From Mesobacterium pallidum (GTDB lineage: Bacteria > Pseudomonadota > Alphaproteobacteria > Rhodobacterales > Rhodobacteraceae): a DNA stretch of 64,000 bases. Numbering within the stretch: position 1 is the first letter of the stretch; each line of letters begins with the position of its first letter. The stretch covers positions 434,001 through 498,000 of the forward strand of contig NZ_JAIMID010000001.1 in NCBI RefSeq assembly GCF_019966535.1, given 5' to 3'. A program made the translations under genes and the position numbers. Positions 19,168-29,494 of this stretch are shown here, one piece after another. A model generated the notes under the pieces. It saw only the letters and a program-made list of their open reading frames with translations, was not told the origin of the DNA and ran no database searches.

Positions 19168-20637
19168 ATGACCTCGCACCTTTCCACTGCCACGCTGGAC
19201 GCGCTGCCGGATGCGGTGGCGCGGCCGGGCTATGACCGGTCCGCGCTGACGCCCGGCATCCTGCACGTGGGCCTTGGCAACTTTCACCGGGCCCACCAGG
19301 CGGTCTATCTCGACGACCTCTTTGCCTTGGGCGAAGATCATGACTGGGCGCTGGTCGGCGCCGGGGTCCGCGCGCCGGATGCGAAGATGCGCGATGCGCT
19401 CAAGGCGCAGGATTGCCTGTCGACGGTGATCGAGATGTCGGCGGCGGGCGAGGCGCCCCGCATCATCGGCGCCATGATCGACTTTGTCGAGGTGGCCGAG
19501 GGCAACGGCCCGCTGATCGCCGCGATGACCGACCCGGCCATCCGCATCGTGTCGCTGACCGTGACCGAGGGCGGCTATTTCGTCAGCGCCGAAACCGGCA
19601 CCTTCGACCCCAATCACCCCGACATCCGCGCCGATGCCACGCGGCCCGACGCGCCCGCGACGGTCTTCGGCGCCATCGTCGCCGCCCTGCGCGCCCGCCG
19701 CGCGGCCGGGGTGGACCCGTTCACCGTCATGTCCTGCGATAACCTGCCGGGCAATGGCGATGTGACCCGCGACGCGGTCGTCGGTTTCGCCCAGCTCGTG
19801 GACCTCGAGCTGGCGGACTGGATCGAGGGGCAGGTGGCCTTTCCCAACGCCATGGTCGACCGCATCACCCCCGCCACCGGCGACCGCGAGCGCGCGATTG
19901 CCGCCAAGCACGGGATCGACGACCCGGTCCCCGTGACCTGCGAGCCCTTCCGCCAATGGGTGGTCGAGGACAAGTTCCCCACCGGGCGCCCGGCGCTGGA
20001 AAAGGTCGGCGTGACCTTCACCGACGACGTGCACACCTACGAGCGGATGAAGATCCGCATCCTCAACGGCGGTCACGCGATCATCGCCTACCCGGCGGCG
20101 CTCATGGGGATCGAGTTCGTGCACGAGGCGATGGCCGATCCGCTGGTCTCGGGCTTTCTGCGCAAGGTCGAAGAGACCGAGGTGCTGCCGCATGTCCACC
20201 CGGTGCCGGAATTCACCCCCGCCGCCTATCTCGAGCTGATCGTCGAGCGGTTCTCGAACCCGGCCGTGCTGGACACCACGCGGCGGCTTTGCCTCGACGG
20301 GTCGAACCGGCAACCCAAGTTCATCGTGCCCGCGGTGGCGGATGCGCTGGCGAGCGGCGCGTCCATCGAAGGGCTGGCGCTGGAAAGCGCGCTCTGGTGC
20401 CGGTACTGCGCCGGCACGCTGGACGACGGGACCGAGATCGCGCCGAACGATCCCAGCTGGGACAAGCTGGTGCCGCGCGCACTGGCCGCCAGGGACGATC
20501 CGTCAACCTGGCTGGCGCAGGCCGACATCTACGGCGCGACCGGCAAGGATGCGGGCTTTGCCGAGGCCTTCGGCCGCTGGCTGACCATGCTCTGGCAGGA
20601 CGGCACCGCCGCGACGCTGCGCGCCTACCTCGCCTGA
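19168..20637 (+). CDS. mtlK: mannitol 2-dehydrogenase (polyol long-chain dehydrogenase)
   Basis: 489 residues, the usual length for the family. The N-terminal Rossmann part has ILHVGLGNFHRAHQAVYLDDL, and the C-terminal catalytic domain carries the lysine motif KIRILNGGHAIIAY. It oxidises D-mannitol (also D-arabinitol and sorbitol in relatives) to the ketose with NAD. Last gene of the polyol operon. No fructokinase or xylulokinase gene follows, unlike some Rhodobacter clusters, so ketose phosphorylation must come from elsewhere. Confidence 0.94.
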   Translation: MTSHLSTATLDALPDAVARPGYDRSALTPGILHVGLGNFHRAHQAVYLDDLFALGEDHDWALVGAGVRAPDAKMRDALKAQDCLSTVIEMSAAGEAPRIIGAMIDFVEVAEGNGPLIAAMTDPAIRIVSLTVTEGGYFVSAETGTFDPNHPDIRADATRPDAPATVFGAIVAALRARRAAGVDPFTVMSCDNLPGNGDVTRDAVVGFAQLVDLELADWIEGQVAFPNAMVDRITPATGDRERAIAAKHGIDDPVPVTCEPFRQWVVEDKFPTGRPALEKVGVTFTDDVHTYERMKIRILNGGHAIIAYPAALMGIEFVHEAMADPLVSGFLRKVEETEVLPHVHPVPEFTPAAYLELIVERFSNPAVLDTTRRLCLDGSNRQPKFIVPAVADALASGASIEGLALESALWCRYCAGTLDDGTEIAPNDPSWDKLVPRALAARDDPSTWLAQADIYGATGKDAGFAEAFGRWLTMLWQDGTAATLRAYLA

Positions 20638-20645
20638 CCCAACCC

Positions 20646-20669
20646 GCCCGCCCAGCAAGAAGGGCGGGC
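20646..20669 (+). terminator. first hairpin after the polyol operon
   Basis: GCCCGCCC-AGCAAGAA-GGGCGGGC, a perfect 8-bp stem, 9 bp after the mtlK stop. It has no T run and probably protects or helps end the transcript together with the terminator at 20701. Confidence 0.55.
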
Positions 20670-20700
20670 CGACCGGCAGGACAGGCCCTGCCGCCCCCTT

Positions 20701-20734
20701 GGCGCCCCGGCCGTGACTGTTCGGGGCGCCTTTT
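20701..20734 (+). terminator. Rho-independent terminator of the polyol operon
   Basis: GGCGCCCCG and CGGGGCGCC form a perfect 9-bp stem with a 12-base loop, followed directly by TTTTC. Confidence 0.85.
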
Positions 20735-20873
20735 CGCCCGGCACGGCCCGCAAACCGGGTGTCCGGGCCCGACGTTGCGCCACATGCCCGGCCATGTCAT
20801 TGATTTCACGGTGCGGTCATGGCCCCATGGCACAAGGGGCCGGAGTGCACGGCGTGGCAGACGGGAATTGGGC

Positions 20874-22262
20874 ATGATCATCGAGAACCGCACCTTCGAC
20901 GAAATCAAGGTGGGCGACCGCGAAGAGCTTCGTCGGCTCTGCACGCAGGACGACCTTCTGGTCTTTGCCAATGTCTCGGGCAATCACAACCCGATGCACC
21001 TGTACGACCAGGATGGCGACGGCGATGGCCAGCCCGAGGCGATCGTGCCGGGCATGTTCGTCGGGGCGCTGATCTCGGCCGTGCTGGGCAACGTGATGCC
21101 GGGGGCGGGAACGCTCTACCGCGCGCAAAGCTTCGTCTTTCACAACCGCGCCCATGCGGGGGACGACCTGCTCGCCGCCGTGACCGTGACCGGCAAGAAC
21201 GACCGCGATGCCACGGTGACGCTGGCGACCGAGGTGACGCGGCCCGCCGATGGCGCGCTGATCCTGTCCGGCGTGGCCGAGGTCGAGGCGCCGCGCCGCA
21301 AGATCGTGCTGAACAGCCATGACCTGCCCGGCTTGATCGTCCAGCGCCACCGCCATTTCGAAAAGATCCTGAAACAGGCCGCCCCGCTGCCCGCGCTGGT
21401 GACCGCCGTGGTCTGCCCCGAGGAACCCAATTCGCTGGGCGGGGCGCTGAAGGCCCGCGAACACACGATCATCGAGCCGATCCTGGTGGGCGACCCGGCC
21501 AGGATCGCGGCGGCGGCGGCCGAGCTGGGAGTCAACCTCGACGGTATCGAGATCGTGGAGGAGATGGACCACCACGCCGCCGCCCGCCGCGCGGTCGCGC
21601 TGGTGACCGAGGGGCGCGCGCAGGCCCTGATGAAGGGGCACCTGCACACAGACATGCTGCTGCGTCCCGCGCTCGACAAGGAAACGGGGCTGCGGATGGG
21701 GCGGCGCTTTACCCATGTCTTCGTGATGGATGTGCCGGGAGTGATGCACCCGATCCTCGTCACCGACGCGGCGATCAACATCGCGCCGGACCTCAAGACC
21801 AAGGTGGACATCACCCAGAACGCCATCGACCTGGCGCTGAGCATCGGCATCGCCGAGCCCAAGGTGGGGGTGCTGTCGGCCACCGAGACGGTGAACCCGG
21901 ACATCCCCAGCTCCATCGACGCGGCGCTTTTGTCCAAGATGGCGGAACGGGGGCAGATCACCGGCGGGCTGGTCGACGGGCCGCTGGCGATGGACAACGC
22001 GGTGGATCTTGCCGCCGCGCGGACCAAGGGGATCGTGTCGCCCGTGGCGGGGCGGGCCGAGATCCTCGTGGTGCCGAACCTCGACGCGGGGAACATGCTG
22101 GCGAAACAGCTGGCCTATATCTCCCACGCCGAGGCGGCGGGGCTGGTGCTGGGGGCAAAGGTGCCGATCATCCTCAATTCGCGGTCCGATGACGAGATGT
22201 CGCGCCTCGCCTCCTGCGCCGTCGCGGCGCTGCACCACGCGCGCCTCACGGGGGCCGCATGA
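20874..22262 (+). CDS. bifunctional enoyl-CoA hydratase (MaoC) / phosphate acetyl- or butyryltransferase
   Basis: 462 residues in two parts. Residues 1 to about 150 are a MaoC hot-dog domain (CTQDDLLVFANVSGNHNPMHLYD with the Asp/His pair, then IVPGMFVGALISAVLGNVMPG). Residues about 165-462 are a Pta/Ptb domain (ALMKGHLHTDMLL, FVMDVPGVMHPILVTDAAINIAPDL, GPLAMDNAV). The fusion is an annotated family in proteobacteria. With acetate kinase overlapping its end it should interconvert acyl-CoA and acyl-phosphate and then make ATP. The ribosome site is weak. The 136 bp upstream show no clear promoter. Confidence 0.92.
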   Translation: MIIENRTFDEIKVGDREELRRLCTQDDLLVFANVSGNHNPMHLYDQDGDGDGQPEAIVPGMFVGALISAVLGNVMPGAGTLYRAQSFVFHNRAHAGDDLLAAVTVTGKNDRDATVTLATEVTRPADGALILSGVAEVEAPRRKIVLNSHDLPGLIVQRHRHFEKILKQAAPLPALVTAVVCPEEPNSLGGALKAREHTIIEPILVGDPARIAAAAAELGVNLDGIEIVEEMDHHAAARRAVALVTEGRAQALMKGHLHTDMLLRPALDKETGLRMGRRFTHVFVMDVPGVMHPILVTDAAINIAPDLKTKVDITQNAIDLALSIGIAEPKVGVLSATETVNPDIPSSIDAALLSKMAERGQITGGLVDGPLAMDNAVDLAAARTKGIVSPVAGRAEILVVPNLDAGNMLAKQLAYISHAEAAGLVLGAKVPIILNSRSDDEMSRLASCAVAALHHARLTGAA

Positions 22263-23428
22263 GCCATGTGCTGACGCTGAACGCCGGGAGCTCGTCGCTG
22301 AAGTTCGGGCTGTTCCGGGTTGGCACGGGCGACCCGGAGGCGGAGCTGACGGGGCTGGTCGAGCGCATCGGCGGCGCGGCGGCGATGAAGCTGGAGCAGG
22401 GCGGAGAGACCGTCCGCATCGACCTGTCCGAAACGGATGCGCCCAGCCACGCGGGCGCCCTGAGCGCCGCGCTGGCCCAGATCGAGGCGCGCTGCCCCGA
22501 GGCGCGGATCGGCGCGGTCGGGCATCGGATCGTGCATGGCGGCATGACCTTTGGCGACCCGGCCGAGCTGACACCCGAGGTGATCGCTCATCTCGAACGG
22601 CTGATCCCGTTCGCCCCCCTGCACCAGCCGCATAACCTTGCGGGCGTGCAGGCGGCGCTGGCGGCGTTCCCGAAGGCGCGGCAGGTCGGGTGTTTCGACA
22701 CGGCGTTCCACCGGGGCCAGCCCTTCGTCAACGACACCTACGGTCTGCCGAAGGCGTTCTACAACAAGGGCGTGCGACGCTACGGGTTCCACGGGCTCAG
22801 CTATGATTACATCGCCGGGAAACTGGCCGAGGACGCGCCGGACCTGGCGCAGGGTCGTGTGATCGTCGCGCATCTTGGCAATGGCGCGTCGATGTGTGCG
22901 ATGAAGGGCGGCACATCCGTCGCCTCGACCATGGGGTTCACGGCACTGGACGGTTTGCCGATGGGCACGCGGGTCGGGCAGATCGACCCCGGGGTGCTGC
23001 TGTATCTCATGCAGCAGGAAGGGATGAGCGCCGACCAGATCTCGGACCTGCTTTACAGCAAGTCCGGCCTTCTGGGCCTGTCGGGCGTCAGCCGGGACAT
23101 GCGGACGCTGCTGGAGGACGGCAGCGCGCCGGCTAGCGCGGCGGTCGACTACTTCTGCCACCGGATCATCCGCGAGACCGGCAGCCTCGCGGCGGCGCTT
23201 GGCGGCCTCGACGCGCTGGTGTTTACCGGCGGGATCGGGGAGAACGCCGCCCCGATCCGGGCGCAGGTTTGCGCGGGCCTCGGCTGGCTGGGGCTCGACT
23301 TCGACGCCGCCGCCAACGCGGCGGGGCGGGGGCGGATCAGCACCGAGACGAGCGCCGTGACAGCGCTGGTCATCCCCACGAACGAAGAGCTGGTGATCGC
23401 CCGCGCGGCCGCCGCCGTCACATGCTGA
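22259..23428 (+). CDS. ackA: acetate kinase
   Basis: 389 residues. Acetyl phosphate + ADP to acetate + ATP. ASKHA fold: LTLNAGSSSLKFGLF at the N-terminus, GHRIVHGG, FDTAFH, RRYGFHGLSY, HLGNGASMCA and FTGGIGENA. The start overlaps the preceding stop (ATGA). A butyrate or propionate kinase role is possible given the MaoC partner. The 3' end overlaps the RTX gene on the other strand by 11 bp, with no terminator between. Confidence 0.93.
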   Translation: MSHVLTLNAGSSSLKFGLFRVGTGDPEAELTGLVERIGGAAAMKLEQGGETVRIDLSETDAPSHAGALSAALAQIEARCPEARIGAVGHRIVHGGMTFGDPAELTPEVIAHLERLIPFAPLHQPHNLAGVQAALAAFPKARQVGCFDTAFHRGQPFVNDTYGLPKAFYNKGVRRYGFHGLSYDYIAGKLAEDAPDLAQGRVIVAHLGNGASMCAMKGGTSVASTMGFTALDGLPMGTRVGQIDPGVLLYLMQQEGMSADQISDLLYSKSGLLGLSGVSRDMRTLLEDGSAPASAAVDYFCHRIIRETGSLAAALGGLDALVFTGGIGENAAPIRAQVCAGLGWLGLDFDAAANAAGRGRISTETSAVTALVIPTNEELVIARAAAAVTC

Positions 23429-26400
23429 TGAAATTGTCGAAGTAGACATCCCCCGCGTCCAGCACAGTCCCCGCGACCCCCTCGAGCAGGATGATGTGGT
23501 CACCGAGGAAAGTGACCTGCAGATCGCCCCCTACATCCGCCTGTGCCACGTCGGCAAATGTCGGCATCGCGGGCAGGTCGTAGGTGAACAGGCCAAGCGC
23601 CTCGCCATCGCCGAGGTCGAAATCGGTGATGACGTTGAATGTCTCGGGCTCGGTCCCCGTGAAATAGAACCGGAAGGTGTCGTGATCCGCGCCGCCGGTG
23701 ATCGTGTCCTGCCCGGCGCGGATGTGGAACAGGTCCAGCCCCGCGCCGCCCTCCATCACGTCGTCGCCGCCCCAGTCGGTCAACTCGTCGTCGTTGTCGC
23801 CGCCCAGCAGCGTGTCGTCGCCCGCGCCGCCCGACAGCGTGTCGTTGCCGATCCCGCCGTCCAGCAGGTTCGACGCGCCCTGGTCCGACCCGGACGAGAT
23901 CAGGTCGTCCCCGCCCTGGCCGTAGAAGCTGTCGGCGCCGTAGGTGCCCGATTGCCCGTCGTCGTAGATCGAATCGTTGCCCGTGCCGCCGTAGACGATG
24001 TCGATCCCGCCCTCGGAATAGATCGTGTCGGCCCCGTCACCGCCGTAGATCGTGTCGCCCTGTGCGCCGCCATGGATCAGGTCGTCATGCAGCCCGCCCT
24101 CGATCAGGTCGTTGCCGTCGCCGCCCCGGATCGTGTCGTTCTGCTGGTTGCCGCGCAGCGTGTCGTTGCCGGTGCCGCCCTCGAGGCTGTCGTCCTCGGA
24201 CCCGCCCTCGACCAGGTCGTCGCCGCCATCGCCAAGGATCGTGTCCGCGCCCGCGTCGCCGTAAAAGCTGTCGTTGCCGTCCGGGCCGTCCTGCACCGCG
24301 TCGCGGATCAGGTCGTCGCCTTCCCCGCCTTCGATATGGTCGGCGCCGTATTGCCCGTCGAGCGTGTCGTGGCCGTCCCCGCCGTAAAGCCAGTCTTCCC
24401 CGGTGCCGCCCAGCAGGCTGTCGTCGCCATCGCCCCCTTCGAGCGTGTCCGACCCGTCGCCGCCGTCCAGCGTGTCGGCCTGGTATTCGCCCTGCAACAG
24501 GTCGTCGTGATCGCCGCCGATCAGGCTGTCGGCGCCGTAGCCGCCCACCAGCGTGTCGTTCCCGCTGCCGCCATCCAGGGTGTCGAACTGCGCGCCGCCT
24601 TCCAGCAGGTCGGCACCGTAGCCGCCCGTCAGGCTGTCGCTGCCCGCGCGGCCCTTGAGCGTGTCGTTGCCGCCCGAGCCCTCCATCAGGTCGGCCCCGT
24701 CCGAGCCGGTGAAGAGGTTGGCGCTGGCCGTCCCGATCAGCTCGACCCAGCTCTCGTCGCCCCAGCCATCGAATTGCAGCGCCGAAACGTCGATGTCCTG
24801 GTCCGCGCTGCCCGCGTCGAGCTCCAGCGCGAAGGTGTCGGGCGCGCCGCCCTCGTAAAGCCCGGTCAGCACCAGGTCGGTGGCGAGCGACCCCAGCCGG
24901 TACTGGTCGGCGTCGAAGAGCGCCCGGATGCCGCGGTTCGACAGGGTCAGCGTGCCGCGATGCTCCAGCGCCTCGATGCCCGAAATGTCCGCGCTGCGCA
25001 TGTCGAAGGTGTTGCCCGTGCTGCCGGTGATCAGCACCAGCGTATCGGTCCCGCTGCCGCCATCGATCGTGTCGGCGCCAAAACCGAAGGTGTCGCCTGA
25101 GCTGCCCGAGCGTTCCAGCACAAGCTCGTCATCGCCCCAGTCGCCCGAGATGTAGATCGCGTTGCCTTCGTCGCTGGGATTGCGGTCGGTCGAGCCCCAG
25201 ACCGTATCGTCGCCGCCGCCGCCCTCGAGGTGAACGCCGTTCAGCAGCAGGTCGTTGCCCTGCCGGCCCCGGATCGTGTCCTGACCGCTCCAGCCGTCGA
25301 TGGAGTCGCCCACGTCCGAACCGTCAAGCTCGGTGTCGGCCGAGGTCAGCGTCAGCTCGAACAGGAAATCGCCCGCATTCACGTCGACCAGCACGATGTC
25401 GCGCAGGTCGGCAGGCAGGGCGGTCGCCGACAGCTGCCAGCCCGACAGGGTCAGGTCGGCCAGATCGGCCGTGCCGCGAATCTCGGTCAGCGCGTCGAAC
25501 CGCAGGGTGGCGATGCGGAACTGGTCCTGCGGCGCGGCGCCGGGGGCCAGCGCGACCTCGATCACCTCGACGGTTTGGAAGAAGGCATTGCCATAGGTGA
25601 AGGCGGACTCGGTCAGCGTGTCGTCGAGCAGAAAGCGCACGGTGTCGGTGCCGGCCTCGCCCCACAGGGTGTCCGGGCCGGTCATCCCGGCCTCGGCCAG
25701 CTCGATCACGAAAAGGTCGTCATCCTCGCCGCCGTACAGCTTGTTGTCCTGCCCGCCCACGAGGATCGTGTCGTTGCCCCATTGGCCGTTGACGGTGGTG
25801 TCGCCGCCGCCCGCGACCAGGAAATCCGTCCCCGATCCGCCCGAGATCGAATTGTCGCCGTCGCCGCCGATCACCGTGTCGTTGCCGGTGTTGCTGACGA
25901 TGGTCGTCGCGTCGTCCGTGGTGACGATGTAGTCGTCGAAATACGAGCCCCAGATCTCTTCGACATTCGACAGGAACACGTAGGACCCGTTGCCGCCGAT
26001 ATCGGCGGCGTAGCCAAGGTCGAGGAATATCTGCCAGGCGCTGTCGGCCAGGTCGAAATAGACGGTGTCGTGGTCCTCGCCGCCGTCGATCGTGTCCTGG
26101 TAGCCGTCGTTATGGACGTAGAAGCTGTCGTTGCCCAGGAGGCCCAGCAGGCTGTCGTTGCCATAGCCGCCGGTCAACACGTCGTCGCCCGAGCCGCCGC
26201 GCAGCGTGTCGTTGCCGGCATTGCCGTAAAGCCAGTCGTTGTCCGCGCCGCCCTTGAGCAGGTCGTTGCTGCCCTGGCCGTAAAGAAAGTCGATCCCGAG
26301 CCCGCCGATCAGCGTGTCGCGCCCCAGCCCGCCCTCGATCGTGTCGTTGTCGTCGCCGCCGTCGAGGCTGTCGTTGCCGTTCTCGCCCCTGAGGGAATCG

Positions 26401-26483
26401 TCACCTTCGAACCCCTCGATGGTGTCGGCAGAGTTGGTGCCCAGCAGCGTCTCGCCGCTCGATGTCCCCGGAATGTAGGCCAT
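23418..26483 (-). CDS. large RTX calcium-binding repeat protein, probably type I secreted
   Basis: 1021 residues, very rich in Asp and Gly. Nonapeptide repeats GGxGxDxLx begin at residue 20 (GDDSLRGENGNDSLDGG), occupy about 10-130 and 190-260, and return as a dense block from about 595 to 930. A less repetitive, beta-rich middle lies between. The protein has no Sec signal peptide and ends in a hydrophobic, aspartate-containing tail (ILLEGVAGTVLDAGDVYFDNFI), consistent with an uncleaved C-terminal type I secretion signal. No enzymatic domain is recognisable, so it may be an adhesin, surface layer or matrix protein. No ABC exporter, membrane fusion or TolC gene is nearby. Confidence 0.9.
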   Translation of the reverse strand: MAYIPGTSSGETLLGTNSADTIEGFEGDDSLRGENGNDSLDGGDDNDTIEGGLGRDTLIGGLGIDFLYGQGSNDLLKGGADNDWLYGNAGNDTLRGGSGDDVLTGGYGNDSLLGLLGNDSFYVHNDGYQDTIDGGEDHDTVYFDLADSAWQIFLDLGYAADIGGNGSYVFLSNVEEIWGSYFDDYIVTTDDATTIVSNTGNDTVIGGDGDNSISGGSGTDFLVAGGGDTTVNGQWGNDTILVGGQDNKLYGGEDDDLFVIELAEAGMTGPDTLWGEAGTDTVRFLLDDTLTESAFTYGNAFFQTVEVIEVALAPGAAPQDQFRIATLRFDALTEIRGTADLADLTLSGWQLSATALPADLRDIVLVDVNAGDFLFELTLTSADTELDGSDVGDSIDGWSGQDTIRGRQGNDLLLNGVHLEGGGGDDTVWGSTDRNPSDEGNAIYISGDWGDDELVLERSGSSGDTFGFGADTIDGGSGTDTLVLITGSTGNTFDMRSADISGIEALEHRGTLTLSNRGIRALFDADQYRLGSLATDLVLTGLYEGGAPDTFALELDAGSADQDIDVSALQFDGWGDESWVELIGTASANLFTGSDGADLMEGSGGNDTLKGRAGSDSLTGGYGADLLEGGAQFDTLDGGSGNDTLVGGYGADSLIGGDHDDLLQGEYQADTLDGGDGSDTLEGGDGDDSLLGGTGEDWLYGGDGHDTLDGQYGADHIEGGEGDDLIRDAVQDGPDGNDSFYGDAGADTILGDGGDDLVEGGSEDDSLEGGTGNDTLRGNQQNDTIRGGDGNDLIEGGLHDDLIHGGAQGDTIYGGDGADTIYSEGGIDIVYGGTGNDSIYDDGQSGTYGADSFYGQGGDDLISSGSDQGASNLLDGGIGNDTLSGGAGDDTLLGGDNDDELTDWGGDDVMEGGAGLDLFHIRAGQDTITGGADHDTFRFYFTGTEPETFNVITDFDLGDGEALGLFTYDLPAMPTFADVAQADVGGDLQVTFLGDHIILLEGVAGTVLDAGDVYFDNFISM

Positions 26484-26595
26484 GCGACCACCCCCTTCAC
26501 AATGCGCGCGGACGCGACGGCCCGCGTTGAAATGCGGTCAGTCTACGCCGGTCCGGCGCGATCCCAAAGGGATTCGAACGGGGAATGCGCGGGGC

Positions 26596-26895
26596 TCAGA
26601 ACCCCTCGACCACCACCTCGGTGTGGTAGACGTTCGGCGGGGCGGCAAAGAACGGCCCGGCCAGCGCGCGCCAGTCGGCAAAGCCCTGGCTGTCGCGAAA
26701 ATCCACCGTATGCGCCTCGAGCGTGTCCCACAGGACCATCAGCCGGTAGGTATCGGGGCGTTCCAGCACCTTTTCCAGCTTCATCGACTGGCAGCCCTTG
26801 GCCGATTGGAAATGCGGCACCGCTTGCGCGACGGCCGCCTGAAAAGCGGCATCGCTGCCGGGCTTGATGGTCAGTTCTGCGATCTCGCGGATCAT
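26596..26895 (-). CDS. antibiotic biosynthesis monooxygenase (ABM) domain protein
   Basis: 99 residues: a single dimeric ferredoxin-like ABM domain ([56 protein letters not shown]). Proteins of this size are mostly of unknown physiological role; some are quinol monooxygenases. The start is given by GGAGGAG upstream; the frame is open further 5'. Divergent from tex, sharing a 115-bp promoter region. Confidence 0.88.
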   Translation of the reverse strand: MIREIAELTIKPGSDAAFQAAVAQAVPHFQSAKGCQSMKLEKVLERPDTYRLMVLWDTLEAHTVDFRDSQGFADWRALAGPFFAAPPNVYHTEVVVEGF

Positions 26896-27010
26896 GGTCC
26901 TACTCCTCCACTCCGTACCCTGTCTTGCCATGATCCGCCGCAGCCCGCCATCCCCTCTTGCGCGGAGGCGCGCGGGGCGGCTACACCGGCGGCCCGGACA
27001 GGAGGATCTC

Positions 27011-29380
27011 ATGGACACAGCCGCCCGCATCGCCCGCACCATCGCCACCGAGATCGGCGCCAGCGCAACCCAGGTCCAGGCCGCGGTCGGCCTGCTGGAC
27101 GGGGGCGCGACCGTGCCCTTCGTCGCGCGGTACCGCAAAGAGGTCACGGGCGGGCTGGACGACACACAGCTGCGCACCCTGGCCGACCGGATGGTCTACC
27201 TGCGTGAGCTCGAGGCGCGGCGCAGCTCGATTGCGGACGAGATCACCAAGCAGGGCAAGATGACGCCCGAGCTGGCGAAATCCATTGCCGGGGCCGAGAC
27301 CAAGGCGACGCTCGAGGACATCTACCTGCCCTACAAGCCCAAGCGGCGCACCAAGGCGATGATCGCCCGCGAGAACGGGCTGGAGCCGCTTTTGACCGCG
27401 ATCCGCGACGACCGCAGGGCCAGCCCCGAGGCACTGGCGGCAGGCTATGTGTCCGAGAACGTGGCCGATGTGAAAGCCGCCCTGACCGGCGCCCGCGACA
27501 TCCTGGCCGAAGAGCTGTCCGAGAACGCCGACCTCCTGGGCCGATTGCGCGCGTTCATGCGCGCCGAGGCGGTGATCGCCGCCAAGGTGCAGCCGGGCAA
27601 GGAACAGGCGGGCGCCAAGTTCTCCGACTACTTCGACCACCGCGAGCAGTGGAAGGACATCCCCTCGCACCGTGCGCTGGCGATCCTGCGCGCGTCGAAG
27701 GAAGAGATCGTAAGCATCGAGATCGCCCCCGACCCCGAACTGCACAAGGGCCGGGCCGAGGGGATCGTGGCCGCCACCATCGGCGTTGCGGGCGACGGGC
27801 CCGGCGATGCCTGGCTGCGTGACGCCGCCGGCTGGACCTGGCGCGTCAAGCTGAGCCTGTCCATGTACATGGACCTTCTAGGAGAGCTGCGGGCGCGGGC
27901 GCATGAAGAGGCCATCGACGTCTTTGCCCGCAACCTCAAGGACTTGCTGCTGGCCGCCCCTGCGGGGGCCAAGGCGACGCTGGGCCTTGATCCCGGCATT
28001 CGCACGGGGGTGAAATGCGCCGTGGTCGATGCCACGGGCAAGCTGGTCGACACGGCCACGATCTACCCGTTCCAGCCCAAACGCGATGTGCGCGGGGCCG
28101 AGGCCACGCTGCTGGGACTGATCGCCAGGCACAAGGTGGACCTGATCGCCATCGGCAACGGCACCGCCAGCCGCGAGACCGACGCGTTGGTGGCCGATGT
28201 GCTGAAACTGCTCCCCGCAGGTGCGCCCAAGCCCACCAAGGTGGTGGTGAGCGAGGCGGGCGCCTCGGTCTATTCCGCCTCGGAAACGGCGGCGCGGGAA
28301 TTCCCGGACCTCGACGTCTCGCTTCGCGGCGCGGTGTCGATTGCCCGCCGCCTGCAGGATCCGCTGGCCGAACTGGTGAAGATCGAACCGCAAAGCATCG
28401 GTGTCGGCCAGTACCAGCACGACGTGGACCAGCGGCGGCTGGCCAAGGCGCTGGAAGGCGTGGTCGAGGACGCGGTGAACGCCGTGGGCGTGGACCTCAA
28501 CACCGCCTCCGCGCCGCTGCTGGCGCATGTGGCGGGCCTTGGCCCGTCGCTGGCGCAGGCGATTGTCTTTCACCGTGATGCAAGCGGAGCCTTCCCCAGC
28601 CGCAAGGCGCTGCTCAAGGTGCCGGGGCTGGGGCCGAAGGCCTATGAGCAGGCCGCCGGCTTCCTGCGCATCCGCGATGGCGACGAGCCGCTGGATGCCT
28701 CGGCCGTCCACCCCGAGGCCTACGGCGTGGCACGCCGCATCGTGCAGGCCTGCGGGCGCGACCTGCGCGCGCTGATGGGCGACGGTGCGGCGCTCAAGCG
28801 CCTGAACGCGCAGGATTTCGTGGACGAGAGCTTTGGCCTGCCGACCGTGCGCGACATCCTGTCGGAACTCGAAAAACCCGGCCGCGACCCGCGCCCCAGC
28901 TTCAAGACCGCCAGCTTCACCGACGGGGTCGAAGAGATCGGCGACCTGAAACCCGGGATGCGGCTTGAAGGGACGGTGACCAACGTCGCGGCCTTCGGTG
29001 CCTTTGTCGACGTGGGCGTGCACCAGGATGGGCTGGTGCACATCAGCCAGCTGGCCGACCGCTTCGTCAAGGACCCACACGAGGTGGTCAAGGCGGGCGA
29101 CGTGGTGCAGGTCACGGTGATGGAGGTCGACATTCCGCGCAAGCGGATCGGCCTGTCGATGCGCAAGGACGCAGGGACCCAGCCCAAGGGCGAGGCGCGC
29201 GGCGGCCAGCGCGAGGATCGTGCCGCAGCGCCGAAGGGCGGGCCGGGTCGAGGCCGGGGACAGGATGAGCGGCAGGACCAGAGGCGGGGGGCTAAATCCT
29301 CGGGATTGCAGGAGAAATCCGGGCCAGGCACGGGGGCGCTCGGCGCTGCGCTGCTCGATGCCATGCGCAAGAAGGACTAA
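27011..29380 (+). CDS. tex: Tex family S1 RNA-binding transcription accessory protein
   Basis: 789 residues. Domains in order: Tex N-terminal helices ([17 protein letters not shown]), a YqgF/RNase H-like fold ([22 protein letters not shown]), helix-hairpin-helix pair ([20 protein letters not shown], then [19 protein letters not shown]), and S1 domain ([30 protein letters not shown]). A basic, low-complexity tail of about 65 residues follows. Cytoplasmic nucleic-acid-binding protein linked to transcription and stress survival in other bacteria. AGGAGG lies 7 bp before the start. Confidence 0.95.
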   Translation: MDTAARIARTIATEIGASATQVQAAVGLLDGGATVPFVARYRKEVTGGLDDTQLRTLADRMVYLRELEARRSSIADEITKQGKMTPELAKSIAGAETKATLEDIYLPYKPKRRTKAMIARENGLEPLLTAIRDDRRASPEALAAGYVSENVADVKAALTGARDILAEELSENADLLGRLRAFMRAEAVIAAKVQPGKEQAGAKFSDYFDHREQWKDIPSHRALAILRASKEEIVSIEIAPDPELHKGRAEGIVAATIGVAGDGPGDAWLRDAAGWTWRVKLSLSMYMDLLGELRARAHEEAIDVFARNLKDLLLAAPAGAKATLGLDPGIRTGVKCAVVDATGKLVDTATIYPFQPKRDVRGAEATLLGLIARHKVDLIAIGNGTASRETDALVADVLKLLPAGAPKPTKVVVSEAGASVYSASETAAREFPDLDVSLRGAVSIARRLQDPLAELVKIEPQSIGVGQYQHDVDQRRLAKALEGVVEDAVNAVGVDLNTASAPLLAHVAGLGPSLAQAIVFHRDASGAFPSRKALLKVPGLGPKAYEQAAGFLRIRDGDEPLDASAVHPEAYGVARRIVQACGRDLRALMGDGAALKRLNAQDFVDESFGLPTVRDILSELEKPGRDPRPSFKTASFTDGVEEIGDLKPGMRLEGTVTNVAAFGAFVDVGVHQDGLVHISQLADRFVKDPHEVVKAGDVVQVTVMEVDIPRKRIGLSMRKDAGTQPKGEARGGQREDRAAAPKGGPGRGRGQDERQDQRRGAKSSGLQEKSGPGTGALGAALLDAMRKKD

Positions 29381-29494
29381 GGTCCGATGCCGCGACGCAG
29401 CGTCGGTGTCTTGCGCGCAGGCATTGCCTGTCGTTCAAGGGCCGCGAAACTGTTAAGATTTCATTACATCGCGTGAGTCGTAGGGGATGCGCCA

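Noticed and set aside
23496..25100. 534-residue Val/Ala-rich frame opposite the RTX gene
   Set aside because: It mirrors the periodic RTX codons on the other strand and has no domain; a shadow of the repeats.
23700..26400. Regularly spaced short repeats resembling a CRISPR-like array
   Set aside because: The period is 27 bp in frame with GGxGxDxLx codons, without unique spacers; it is coding RTX repeat DNA.
29395..29410. Terminator after tex
   Set aside because: The CCGATGCCGCGACGCAGCGTCGG stretch folds poorly and has no T run.
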